Of a DNA stretch of 47,173 nucleotides, positions 1 through 7,855 are shown piece after piece; position 1 is the first letter of the stretch, and the number at the start of each line of letters is the position of its first letter. The position numbers and the translations under genes were made by a program. Under the pieces are notes generated by a model. The model saw only the letters and a program-made list of their open reading frames with translations, did no database searches and was not told where the DNA came from. Location of the stretch: assembly GCA_026391655.1 (NCBI GenBank), contig JAPLDR010000063.1, forward strand, positions 47,566 through 94,738, read 5' to 3'. The DNA comes from Bacteroidia bacterium. GTDB lineage: Bacteria > Bacteroidota > Bacteroidia > Bacteroidales > Prolixibacteraceae.

Positions 1-618
1 CGTCTTCTTAGCATGACCGGTAACGTTTCGCAAATACACGCAGGGCGGGATTTAACCACCGAACTTCCTACGAAGATTTGCTTTTCAAATTTATTGCTTT
101 CCTGTCAACGAAGCTGAAACCCCCGACTTGCGGGTATTTTGCTGTTGTTGCGCGTATTCCTTGTTCATTAAAACTTATTTCCATCATGTCAACGATGCCG
201 GGTCAAAAAGCTGTTTTCCAGCCGCCTGTCGAAAAGACAGGATTTGGCAAGCACCGATGCCGTTTCAAAAAAGTGATTTTTCAGGCGCCTGTCAAACAGC
301 TCGTCTCTCTCAAACCCCGAAACAGGTTTCGGTAACGAAACCCAATAATTGCTTAAAACCCGATTGCCTTTCAAGCTCCGGTTAATATGCGCAGACAACT
401 AGTATATATCAGCAAATATACAGTACTTTTCTCAAAATCAACTATGTTTCAGTCGTTTATTTTAATTGATTATCAACGGATTTACCGGATAACCCAATGA
501 GTGACTAAGTAGGTTTTTCGCTCTGGTTTTGCTTTAGAGGTCGGAAACCTATGGTTTCGCTCAAACCTTTTTTTGGATCAATTCAAATTGTTGTGGGCAT
601 ATTTAGAAAATGGATTGA
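1..618. other. Non-coding left end, no supported gene
   Basis: The short open frames here on both strands show no recognisable domain, and the one at 189-398 owes its length to an internal duplication (see 190-296). Near 530-575 there is a weak inverted repeat (GGAAACC / GGTTTCG) followed on the plus strand by a run of seven T. It could end a transcript entering from the left, but it is not a convincing terminator for the minus-strand symporter gene that stops at 619. A degenerate gene or mobile-element remnant remains possible. Confidence 0.5.
190..296. repeat. Two imperfect direct repeats of about 44 bp
   Basis: Copy A (about 190-233) and copy B (about 252-296) share the order GATGCCG, then TCAAAAA, then a TTTTC run, then a core of type CGCCTGTC(A/G)AA. 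By eye they agree at roughly three quarters of positions and are separated by about 18 bp. A separate perfect inverted repeat, CCGAAAC-AG-GTTTCGG, lies near 316-332. Function unknown; probably the remains of an intergenic repeat. Confidence 0.5.
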
Positions 619-2123
619 TTAATGCCCGTTAAACACGATATATAAAACAACCATTACCGCAGCGAGGGAGCCCCATAACAGCCAAACACGTTTGGTTGGT
701 TTAACAAGATCTCCATGAATTGCTGAATGCTCAAATACAACACCTTTGCTGTCGGTCAACGATATAAGGATGGCTGAAACCATCAATACGGCAAAGATAT
801 AGAACGACAACAACAGGTAATGGGGCCAGATCGGGTATTTATCAGCCGTAAACACCCATAAATACAAAACTCCGGTACCTAAGCTAAAGGCCGATCCGGC
901 TGATAAAATCAGGTTCACAGCCCGTTGTGTGGTTCGTTTCCAGAAAACTGTCAGCAGGAAGACAACCGAAAGGGGAGGTGCAATAAAACCAAGCACAGAC
1001 TGGAACACATCGAACAGGTTCAGTCCCTTGATGTTGTCGATAGCCAAAACCACCAATACCGAAATTACACAGCCAACCACTACCGTAATGCGCCCCATCC
1101 GGATAATGTCTTTGTTGGTTGCAGCAGGATTGATTTTTTTCACATAAACATCCATCGTAAATACTGTACTTAGTGCGTTCAGTGACGAACCAATTGTTCC
1201 GACCAGCACTGCAATAAGCACCACAATCACGAGCCCATTCATTCCGGGAGGAAACAGGCTGGTTACCATTGTCATATAAGCTTCGTTAGGGTCTTTCAAA
1301 TTTGGGAAAAGGATAAAACACAAAACACCCGTGAGGATAAATAATGGAAGCGACAATATCTTCAGCCAGCCAATAAAGTTGACACCCATCTGACCCTGTT
1401 CGAGGCTTTTGGCACCAAGTACCGATTGGACCATCGCCTGGTCGGTACAGAAAAAAGCCACCGCTGATACAGGATAACCCAGCAGAATAGCCACCCACGG
1501 ATATTTGGGATCGCTGGCTGGTCTGACAAGGTTCCAGAATTCGGACGGCACGCCATGAAATACGTTTGACAGTCCGCCTACTTTTATGATTCCGAGCACA
1601 GTGAGGGTCAACGAAACGGCAATAAGTAGATCGATTCCCACATGGGAATCCCCAGGATTTGCCTTACTAAGAATCCTCCGGCAAATAATCCCAGCGAAAG
1701 CCACGAAATCAGGATTTTAATCAAAGCATAAACGGCCAGAATGTCGCGGGTCGAATTGCCATAACGATTTCCCATAAATTCGGGCATCGTACTTACTTTG
1801 GCAGCAAGATATCGTGGCGCAAAGACAACAGCCAAAAGAAAAAGGAAAATGAAAGCGTACCAGTCGAAATTGACAGCCACAATTCCTGTCGTGTATCCTA
1901 CACTTGCAAAAGCGAGCAACATTGACGGTCCAACGTTTGTACCCCACATATTAAATCCGATGCTTCCCCAACCCAGTGATTTATTGGCCAGAAAAAGCGA
2001 ATCGTTGGTTTTTTTCTTCCCCGAAAAGCTTGCCCGAAACCCGATGATAAACAGAATTACCAGATAGGCGACTACAATAAAATAGTCGAGCGATGTCAAA
2101 TGATCAGTAATATTTCCCTTCAT
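619..2123 (-). pseudogene. Sodium:solute symporter (SSS family), frameshifted
   Basis: Two abutting reading frames together form one SSS-family (SLC5-like) inner-membrane transporter. The first (start 2123, MKGNITDHL, then a hydrophobic helix) carries the first helices and the typical TMPEFMGNRYG motif, then runs out of frame with a stop at 1608. The second continues from about residue 160 (DLLIAVSLTLTVLG...) to 619 through further helices (PWVAILLGYP, GTIGSSLNALSTVFTMDVY). The break is near 1622-1640. The span is one base short of a multiple of three, so a single missing base would restore about 501 residues. The earlier TTG at 2180 is less likely as a start because it lies in the repeat at 2171-2202. 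It follows a URO-D-fold gene by about 105 bp. Substrate unknown; Bacteroidota relatives are often sugar or sugar-acid symporters. Genuine pseudogene or sequence error cannot be told apart here. Confidence 0.8.
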
Positions 2124-2170
2124 TCGGTTTGTATTAGTCTGATATTTAGTTATATGCAGATGGCTAATAG

Positions 2171-2202
2171 CAACTGGCAACTAGCAACTAGCGGCTAGTT
2201 GC
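2171..2202. repeat. 7-bp tandem repeat ending in a hairpin
   Basis: Between the URO-D-like gene (stop 2228) and the symporter start (2123), units of CAACTGG, CAACTAG, CAACTAG and CGGCTAG follow one another. The last part forms a perfect stem GCAACTAG-CGG-CTAGTTGC at 2184-2202. No T-run follows on the minus strand, so a terminator role is doubtful. Confidence 0.6.
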
Positions 2203-2227
2203 TTGTAACCCGCAGCCAGCAGCATTT

Positions 2228-3340
2228 TTATCGATATCTCTGTACAATTTTCAGAGCGGCGTCAATGTCTCGTTCCGATTTAAAATCCACATTGATGTGC
2301 ATCCCCTGATTTCCAACGTTATCTATCAAGGGTTCAAGTTCATCAAGCGTTACCCAGTTTGCCATGACTGATTTTCCTCCGGCAAGGATTCGTTTATACA
2401 GATCGTACCAGCAAGGATTACCACCTTGAGGTTCGCCAACTCCGGGTGTCCATTGAATGGCATTCAACTCATCAATTTCGAGGATGGCATCCAGGTGACG
2501 TTGTGCTCCAACACCGTCCAGATGGTATAAGGTATATTCAATTTTTTTCGCCTGTTCACGTATATATGGCTGGACAAACCGACGGAAATCATCTTCGGAA
2601 ATCATAATCGAAATGTCAGACTGAAGCTTAGAAACTTTGCCCGGTGCCCAAAGGGAAAAGTAGCAGAAAGCCATTTCATCGCCTTCGCGGATGACATCAT
2701 AAATGCGGTCAAATACCTGAAAATAAACATCATTCACCTTTTGAAGCTGCATTTCGAGCTCCTCAGGTTGCATAATCATGTCCATCATCACATCCTGTGT
2801 TCCATGGATACTTGCCAGAATATCCAGGCCTTCAATCAAATCCGGACAACCCACGTAATATTTGCCTGCTGAATTTGCCTTGCAGGCTTTCAATAAGTCA
2901 AGATGCAACTTCCACCAGGGATTGTTTTCGTCAAGTTCCAGCCTCAGTTCACCACCTTCCTGTTGACGAATCCAGATGGTATCTTTCCCGCCTTCAAGTT
3001 CAGCACCCATCATAGATGCGAGCGAACCTGGTCCCAGGTGTGTGTTGGCAATTGGTAAGATGTCGGCTTTGAATGAGCTACGCGATAATTGATAATGAAG
3101 GTTTTCGGCCCGCCATTGCGGATCGAACCAGTATTGTTTTAAGTCAAGGGCAGGTACCGGAGGAGACACCGGTTGATGCGGCTTTCCTTCTTTCTGCAGG
3201 TGTTCCCACATACTCAGCACAATTCCTTTGCCGTTCCACCAATCGATGTAATGTCTTTTTGATTCTTTGAGGTTTTCTTTCCACCCTAACCCCTCCTTAG
3301 GAGGGGAACACTGCATTCGAGTTTTATCGGTAGTATTCAT
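2228..3340 (-). CDS. URO-D/MtaA-fold protein 1 (Cys-less metal site)
   Basis: A 370-residue cytoplasmic protein (no signal peptide) of the uroporphyrinogen decarboxylase superfamily, which holds HemE and the zinc methyltransferases MtaA/MtbA/CmuA. It lacks the HemE N-terminal PVWxMRQAGRY motif, so it is not a haem enzyme. The superfamily's HxC motif is replaced by H273-L-D275 (LYHLDGVGA), and the position of the third ligand by H348 (GMHINVD). Among the four URO-D-like proteins here it is the only one without a cysteine at the presumed metal site. An ATG at 3340 is preferred over the TTG at 3349. The first ~20 residues (CSPPKEGLGW) are read from a REP-like palindrome, so this N-terminus may be a late addition or the real start may lie further in. 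A 101-bp repeat ends 16 bp upstream. Function unknown; the sugar context suggests a sugar or methyl-group role. Confidence 0.75.
   Translation of the reverse strand: MNTTDKTRMQCSPPKEGLGWKENLKESKRHYIDWWNGKGIVLSMWEHLQKEGKPHQPVSPPVPALDLKQYWFDPQWRAENLHYQLSRSSFKADILPIANTHLGPGSLASMMGAELEGGKDTIWIRQQEGGELRLELDENNPWWKLHLDLLKACKANSAGKYYVGCPDLIEGLDILASIHGTQDVMMDMIMQPEELEMQLQKVNDVYFQVFDRIYDVIREGDEMAFCYFSLWAPGKVSKLQSDISIMISEDDFRRFVQPYIREQAKKIEYTLYHLDGVGAQRHLDAILEIDELNAIQWTPGVGEPQGGNPCWYDLYKRILAGGKSVMANWVTLDELEPLIDNVGNQGMHINVDFKSERDIDAALKIVQRYR
3290..3306. repeat. Palindromic GGAGGGG repeat inside a CDS start
   Basis: Perfect 17-base palindrome CCCCTCCT-T-AGGAGGGG followed by TTAGGG on the minus strand. 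It is translated as part of the N-terminus of the URO-D-like gene. One of five related GC-rich elements in the window (also about 4275, 8986, 9117 and 34656), each at the edge of a URO-D-like or GH31 gene. Confidence 0.65.
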
Positions 3341-3356
3341 GTTTTTCAATGTATTT

Positions 3357-3457
3357 AGGGGATTTAAAATTAATAATTCCAGTCTTGCTTCTATATTGGT
3401 ATGATTTACAATTATGTAATTTATTTAAGAATCGGAAATAAATATTTTAAATCCCCT
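3357..3457. repeat. MITE-like repeat, copy 1 (101 bp)
   Basis: AT-rich element bounded by 14-bp terminal inverted repeats: it begins AGGGGATTTAAAAT and ends with the complement ATTTTAAATCCCCT. It differs from copy 2 (4134-4238) by three substitutions and one 4-bp indel (ATTG), in the same orientation. It contains an internal palindrome TTACA-ATTA-TGTAA. It lies just upstream of the URO-D-like gene, where it could also supply leader or promoter sequence. Confidence 0.75.
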
Positions 3458-3493
3458 TACTTGTTTCTGTATACCGTTCATTTCTGACAGGTA

Positions 3494-3558
3494 GCGGCAG
3501 AGCCGCAAAATATTTGTAGCAAAAAGCCGATTGAAAGCTGGGAAAGGTGCAGCGCACC
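3494..3558. repeat. REP hairpins left of the IS200-like gene
   Basis: Two short perfect stems: GCGGC-AGA-GCCGC at 3494-3506 and GGTGC-AGC-GCACC at 3546-3558. Each is followed by an AAATATTT-type tail. The second recurs in inverted orientation on the other side of the transposase gene (4058-4070 and 4110-4122). Confidence 0.7.
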
Positions 3559-3565
3559 GAAATAT

Positions 3566-4042
3566 TTATTCCCACCTCACATCATCGAAAAATTCGAATA
3601 CATATTCATCCTTGAATTCAATTTCATTCTTACGGAGTATTTCCAAATATTCTTCCCTGAATGATTTTTTCTGATGATGGGTCTCCTGGTTCATGATGTA
3701 TTTTACAACTGCATCAATCTGAGAATGAGAGTATGTGAATGCCCCATACCCTTTTTGCCATTCAAATTTGAATTTTGATAAGTTTCCCTTCTTGATCCAT
3801 GCATTACTTGAAGTTTTTATTTCTTCAACTAAATCGGGAATTAGTTGACTGATTTGGTAGCCTATAAAAATGTGGATATGGTCGGGCATGGCATTTATAG
3901 CCAAAAGTTTGTGTTTGTGATTTTGAACAATGCCGGTTATATACATTTCTAATTCATTTTTCCATGATTTTTTTATCAGGGCATCTCTGTTTTTTACAGC
4001 AAATACGAGCTGAAAATAACACTGTGTGTATGTGTTTGCCAT
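3566..4042 (-). CDS. IS200-type Y1 (HUH) transposase
   Basis: A 158-residue single-strand DNA transposase. The HUH metal motif is PDHIHIFIG, and the expected catalytic tyrosine lies in the later GYGAFTYSHSQIDAVVKYI stretch (by family likeness). The usual IS200/IS605 TnpA is 130-160 residues, so it appears intact. The start MANTYTQCYFQLVFAVK at 4042 is chosen over a GTG at 4069 because homologous proteins begin this way and the GTG lies inside a REP hairpin. There is no tnpB accessory gene. It is inserted between the GH31 gene and URO-D-like gene 1, in their orientation, and probably unrelated to sugar use. Confidence 0.85.
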   Translation of the reverse strand: MANTYTQCYFQLVFAVKNRDALIKKSWKNELEMYITGIVQNHKHKLLAINAMPDHIHIFIGYQISQLIPDLVEEIKTSSNAWIKKGNLSKFKFEWQKGYGAFTYSHSQIDAVVKYIMNQETHHQKKSFREEYLEILRKNEIEFKDEYVFEFFDDVRWE

Positions 4043-4057
4043 TATGAAAAATATTAC

Positions 4058-4122
4058 GGTGCGCTGCACCTTCAGTGTGTATTACATTATCTAAACTACA
4101 AATATAACCGGTGCGCTGCACC
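4058..4122. repeat. REP hairpins right of the IS200-like gene
   Basis: GGTGCGCTGCACC occurs at 4058-4070 and again at 4110-4122, the second preceded by ACAAATATA. Both are in the orientation opposite to the copy at 3546-3558. Confidence 0.7.
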
Positions 4123-4133
4123 TTTTTCAGTTT

Positions 4134-4238
4134 AGGGGATTTAAAATTTATAATTCCAGTTTTGCTTCTATATTGATTGGTATGATTTACAATTATGTAA
4201 TTTATTTAAGAATCAGAAATAAATATTTTAAATCCCCT
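4134..4238. repeat. MITE-like repeat, copy 2 (105 bp)
   Basis: Second copy of the element at 3357-3457, with the same AGGGGATTTAAAAT terminal inverted repeats and the same orientation, and an extra ATTG in the middle. It lies 12 bp beyond the GH31 stop codon. The two copies bracket the IS200-like unit, leaving 676 bp between them. Confidence 0.75.
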
Positions 4239-4250
4239 CATTTGTCTTTT

Positions 4251-6548
4251 TCAATTATCCGAAGGTTCTTTATTCCTCCCATCCGACGAGGTTAGGAGGG
4301 GCTCCAGTACTTTTTCAATTCCGTGATAACTTTCATCAAATTTTATAGAAACTGCTTTCGATAAATCCATCTCGTCAGTATTACTTACAGGATACGGATA
4401 AACAGAAACGACCGATTTGTATTTTACCCAGACAGGCATTTCATCCAGCGGGCATTCAAAATCATTCAGCCAGCATTTCCCCTTCGTGATTTTCCCGCTG
4501 AACAGGTTTACCCAGGTTCCTTCCGGAAGATAAACATCGCGCCGGTTTTCGCTGTTCATCACGGGAGCCACCAGAAAATCATCACCGAAATAATACTGAT
4601 TATCAATGTGCCAGCACATTTTATCATCCGGATGGTGGAAAATCAGCGCCCGAATCATTGGATAACCCGAAGTGGTAATTTTTTTGCTCTGTTCCACAAT
4701 GTATGGAATCAGCGCATAACGCAACTTCAGCCATTTACGGACAATTCCCGATATGGCCGGATATTCATACGGTTCGCGTTTCGAGGTTCCGTGGTAACGC
4801 AGATGAGACGAGAAGACCCCAAACTGGGTCCAGCGTACATACAAATCATCGGGAACAACCGAGTTCATAAAGTTGGGAACACTGTGGAAACCCGGTACAT
4901 CGTGGCTCCAAAAGCCAAAACCTGACAATCCAATGTGCAAACCACCTTTCAATGATCCAGCCAGTCCGTCCCACGAGCAGGCCGAGTCGCCACCCCAGTG
5001 CAGCGGATAACGCTGGCAGCCAGCCCATCCGGCACGTGCCCAAATGATACCATCGCCCGTCACCTCTTTTGTAATTTCAAAAGCGGCTTTCTGGTACAGC
5101 AACGCATATAAATTATTGAGCAATTCAGGTTTCATCGCATGGTAATCGGCATCCATATGAATATCTTCGCCAAAATCGGTTTTGATACACACTACACCCA
5201 TTTTAAGCAGATTTCGGAGCAGATTTTTATACCATTCAACAGCCTCAGGATTAGTAAAGTCAATGGTTCCGGCATAATCCAGCGCACTGAAATTCGAGCC
5301 ACCCTGCTTTTCTGTCTTTTTCAGGATGCACATGTATTTGTTTTCCAGCGCTTCATCATGCTGCGCTGCTTTTGCCGCAATGTAGGGCATTTGCCACAAG
5401 CTGACTTTGAAACCGTCTTTCCGCAGATCCTTAATAAATTGTTTCGGATCGGGAAAACGTTCAGGATTGAATTTCCATTCGCAGAGCCAGTCAGTAATGA
5501 ACCAACCCGTATCGAGATGGATTACATCGCAGGGATAATCTTCGTCGCGAAGCCGTTTGCATATTCTGTTGACTTCATCGGCTGAAAAGTAGCTCATGCG
5601 GCTCATCCAGGTACCGAAACTCCACAGGGGAAGTATAGCTGGAAATCCTGTAAGACAACGATATCCGTATAGAATTTCTTCAGGGTTATCGCCACCAATC
5701 AGGAACACATCCATAGCCGGTTCTTCGGTAAGCAATTGCACCGATCGTGTTGAGTGGTCGGCCAGTGAAAACTTTGAATGTGCTGTGGTATGCATAAACA
5801 ATCCGTACATCCTGCCCGAAAGAAAAAATGGTATATTTTTGTATGTGCGACGGTTGTTTACGCCTTGTCCATCCTGGTTTTTAAGCTGAAAAGTGTGACC
5901 CGACAAGTCCATCTTCGTGAAGCGTTCACCGGTTCCGACAAATTTTTCATCTGCCTGAGCATGAAACGACATCGTGGTTCGGTGGCATTTCCCATTTTTC
6001 TCCACAAAAGCCAGGGCAAATGCATCGTGTCGCGCCGGAAAAAACTGGTCGTATGCACTCAGTTTGATTTCCTTTTTCCCATCCGGAAAGAATGACAGAT
6101 CCAGGGTTTCCTCCGGAATTGGCAGCAGGTCACTCCAATGATCGATAACCAGTGGTCTGCGATTTAAACACGCGCGAATGATACCGTTTGAATCTTTCAC
6201 CAGCCATTCATCGTCAGTTTTTTCAACCTGAAGCGGAATGACGCACAGCTTCTTATGTATTTCCAGCATCAGAGAATCGGGCATGGGAGGAGTTCCAAAA
6301 CCAATGGCCACGCGAAGAATTTTATTTCCGTAGGCACGAATCCTAAGGAAATAGTTTTTCCGTGCAGTTTCCGGGTCGGGAGCTATATCGTTGGCCACTT
6401 TTTGCTTCTGAAACGGGATTTCGAGCACCACATCCGTTCCATCCACCTGAATGGAAACAGGGGCGCAGGTTTTCCACAGAACATCTTCGCCGGTCAAAGC
6501 CGTATCAAAATCCATGAAGTCAAAAAGTTGAAAATTAGTTTGTTTCAT
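4251..6548 (-). CDS. GH31 alpha-xylosidase-type glycosidase
   Basis: A 765-residue retaining alpha-glycosidase close to the YicI/alpha-xylosidase branch of GH31. There is no signal peptide, so it acts in the cytoplasm on imported oligosaccharides. Domains: N-terminal beta-sandwich (to about residue 300), (beta/alpha)8 barrel (about 305-640) and C-terminal beta domains. The catalytic nucleophile is D458 in KTDFGE and the acid/base is D521 in HWGGDSACSW, which match D416 and D482 of E. coli YicI. The adjoining MFS transporter may supply its substrate. The last ~15 residues (LLTSSDGRNKEPSDN) are read from a REP-like palindrome, so the C-terminus has been extended or altered by a repeat. Activity on alpha-xylosides is inferred; alpha-glucosidase is the alternative. 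Confidence 0.88.
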   Translation of the reverse strand: MKQTNFQLFDFMDFDTALTGEDVLWKTCAPVSIQVDGTDVVLEIPFQKQKVANDIAPDPETARKNYFLRIRAYGNKILRVAIGFGTPPMPDSLMLEIHKKLCVIPLQVEKTDDEWLVKDSNGIIRACLNRRPLVIDHWSDLLPIPEETLDLSFFPDGKKEIKLSAYDQFFPARHDAFALAFVEKNGKCHRTTMSFHAQADEKFVGTGERFTKMDLSGHTFQLKNQDGQGVNNRRTYKNIPFFLSGRMYGLFMHTTAHSKFSLADHSTRSVQLLTEEPAMDVFLIGGDNPEEILYGYRCLTGFPAILPLWSFGTWMSRMSYFSADEVNRICKRLRDEDYPCDVIHLDTGWFITDWLCEWKFNPERFPDPKQFIKDLRKDGFKVSLWQMPYIAAKAAQHDEALENKYMCILKKTEKQGGSNFSALDYAGTIDFTNPEAVEWYKNLLRNLLKMGVVCIKTDFGEDIHMDADYHAMKPELLNNLYALLYQKAAFEITKEVTGDGIIWARAGWAGCQRYPLHWGGDSACSWDGLAGSLKGGLHIGLSGFGFWSHDVPGFHSVPNFMNSVVPDDLYVRWTQFGVFSSHLRYHGTSKREPYEYPAISGIVRKWLKLRYALIPYIVEQSKKITTSGYPMIRALIFHHPDDKMCWHIDNQYYFGDDFLVAPVMNSENRRDVYLPEGTWVNLFSGKITKGKCWLNDFECPLDEMPVWVKYKSVVSVYPYPVSNTDEMDLSKAVSIKFDESYHGIEKVLEPLLTSSDGRNKEPSDN
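4275..4304. repeat. GGAGGGG-type repeat inside the GH31 C-terminus
   Basis: The stretch CTCCCATCC-GACGAGG-TTAGGAGGGG is a member of the same GC-rich family as 3290-3306 and encodes the tail of the GH31 protein. The palindrome is imperfect here. Confidence 0.5.
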
Positions 6549-6586
6549 TAGTTGCAGTCGATTCTAATTTCAATATTAAAACATTT

Positions 6587-7855
6587 TTAATGCAATTGAA
6601 TTTTCTGATGGTCGTCAACCAGCAAATGCAGCGACAACCAGCACAAGAGATAAGCTACGCTGGCAATTCCGAAAATCACATAGTAAGTGCCAGTAAATTC
6701 AAGGATTAGTCCTGCTGCTCCGGAAAACAATACACCCCCGATTGCACCGGCAAACCCGGAAAGGCCGACTACCGAACCCACAGCATTCTTAGGATAGATA
6801 TCGGAAACTATGGTGAAAATATTGGCAGCATACCCCTGATGTGCAAAAGTAGCCAGTGAAATCAAGGCAACGGCGACCCATACACTCGAAGTAAATGAGG
6901 CAAAAAAGATCGGAACAACCAGTAACGACATGTAAAAAATGGTTAGTTTCCGGGCTGCCACGGGATTTTTACCGCGGTTAATCAGAAACGACGACAACCA
7001 ACCGCCAAAGATCGAGCCTCCGATTGAAACCACATAAATCACAATAAGTGGTAATCCAATATTGATCAGGTTGATATGGTAATTTGTATTCAGAAATTTG
7101 GGGAGCCAGTACAGGAAAAACCACCAGATCGGATCGGTGAGAAACCGTGCGAGACAAATGCCCCAGGTTTGACGGTAGGAAATAATCGATTTCCATGGAA
7201 GTTTTTTTGTTTCCGGTTCCCGATCATCCTGAAGAATATAGTTTCGTTCGGTTTCTGTCAGCAGCTTTTGCGATTCAGGTTTCCGGTACAAAGGAATCCA
7301 AAACAGCAACCAGATAAATCCAAGGGCACCGGTCAAAATAAACGCCGACTGCCAGCCCCATTTTAAGGCGATGAGTGGGATTAATAAAGGAGTAATAATG
7401 GCGCCAAAGTTAGTTCCTGAATTGAAAATGCCGGTAGCTAAAGCACGTTCTTTCTTTGGAAACCATTCAGCAACAGTTTTTACGGCAGCCGGAAAATTCG
7501 CCGATTCACCAATTCCGAGTGCAAAACGTGCCAGCGAAAAAGAAAAAACACTTCGCGCAGCAGCATGTGCCATTCCGGCCAGACTCCACAAGGCAATTGA
7601 AATGATAAATCCCAGACGGGTGCCGATCTTGTCCAGCAAAGTTCCCATCGAAATCAGGCCAATGGCATAAGCTGCCTGAAAGGCCATGATAATGAATCCG
7701 TAATCAGACTCCGACCAGCCAAATTCCAGTTGTAGCTGCGGCGCCAGAATCCCCAGCACCTGACGGTCGATATAATTGATTGTCGTCGCAAAAAACAGAA
7801 GGACCACAATCCGCCAGCGGTAATTGCCGATTTTTAATGGATTAACTACTGGCAT
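6587..7855 (-). CDS. MFS transporter, ExuT-like hexuronate family
   Basis: A 422-residue inner-membrane protein with about 12 hydrophobic helices, resembling the anion:cation symporter branch (ExuT/GudP) that imports hexuronates and aldarates with protons. Family features include NYIDRQVLGILAPQLQLEFGWSESDYG in the first helix region, the loop DKIGTRLG after helix 2, and GIGESANFPAAVKTVAEWFPKKERA in helix 4-5. It overlaps the stop of URO-D-like gene 2 by 10 bp, so the two are translationally coupled; GH31 follows 38 bp later. Hexuronate specificity is inferred from the family and would suit the GH67-like lipoprotein upstream. Confidence 0.82.
   Translation of the reverse strand: MPVVNPLKIGNYRWRIVVLLFFATTINYIDRQVLGILAPQLQLEFGWSESDYGFIIMAFQAAYAIGLISMGTLLDKIGTRLGFIISIALWSLAGMAHAAARSVFSFSLARFALGIGESANFPAAVKTVAEWFPKKERALATGIFNSGTNFGAIITPLLIPLIALKWGWQSAFILTGALGFIWLLFWIPLYRKPESQKLLTETERNYILQDDREPETKKLPWKSIISYRQTWGICLARFLTDPIWWFFLYWLPKFLNTNYHINLINIGLPLIVIYVVSIGGSIFGGWLSSFLINRGKNPVAARKLTIFYMSLLVVPIFFASFTSSVWVAVALISLATFAHQGYAANIFTIVSDIYPKNAVGSVVGLSGFAGAIGGVLFSGAAGLILEFTGTYYVIFGIASVAYLLCWLSLHLLVDDHQKIQLH

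Larger units (their letters stand above)
3494..4122 (-). mobile_element. IS200/RAYT-type unit with inverted REP flanks
   Basis: A single Y1-transposase gene flanked by REP-like hairpins: GGTGCAGCGCACC on the left and its reverse complement GGTGCGCTGCACC twice on the right. REPs in opposite orientation around a Y1 transposase are the layout called a REPtron; IS200 elements also use subterminal hairpins. No target-site duplication is expected for this class. The whole unit sits between the two ~100-bp repeats at 3357-3457 and 4134-4238, so the moving unit may be larger. Confidence 0.6.

Noticed and set aside
78-398. Short overlapping frames at the left end
   Set aside because: No domain, no family likeness, and the longest minus-strand one is built from a DNA repeat.
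5139-5585. Plus-strand 148-residue open frame
   Set aside because: Antisense to the GH31 gene, with no recognisable motif.
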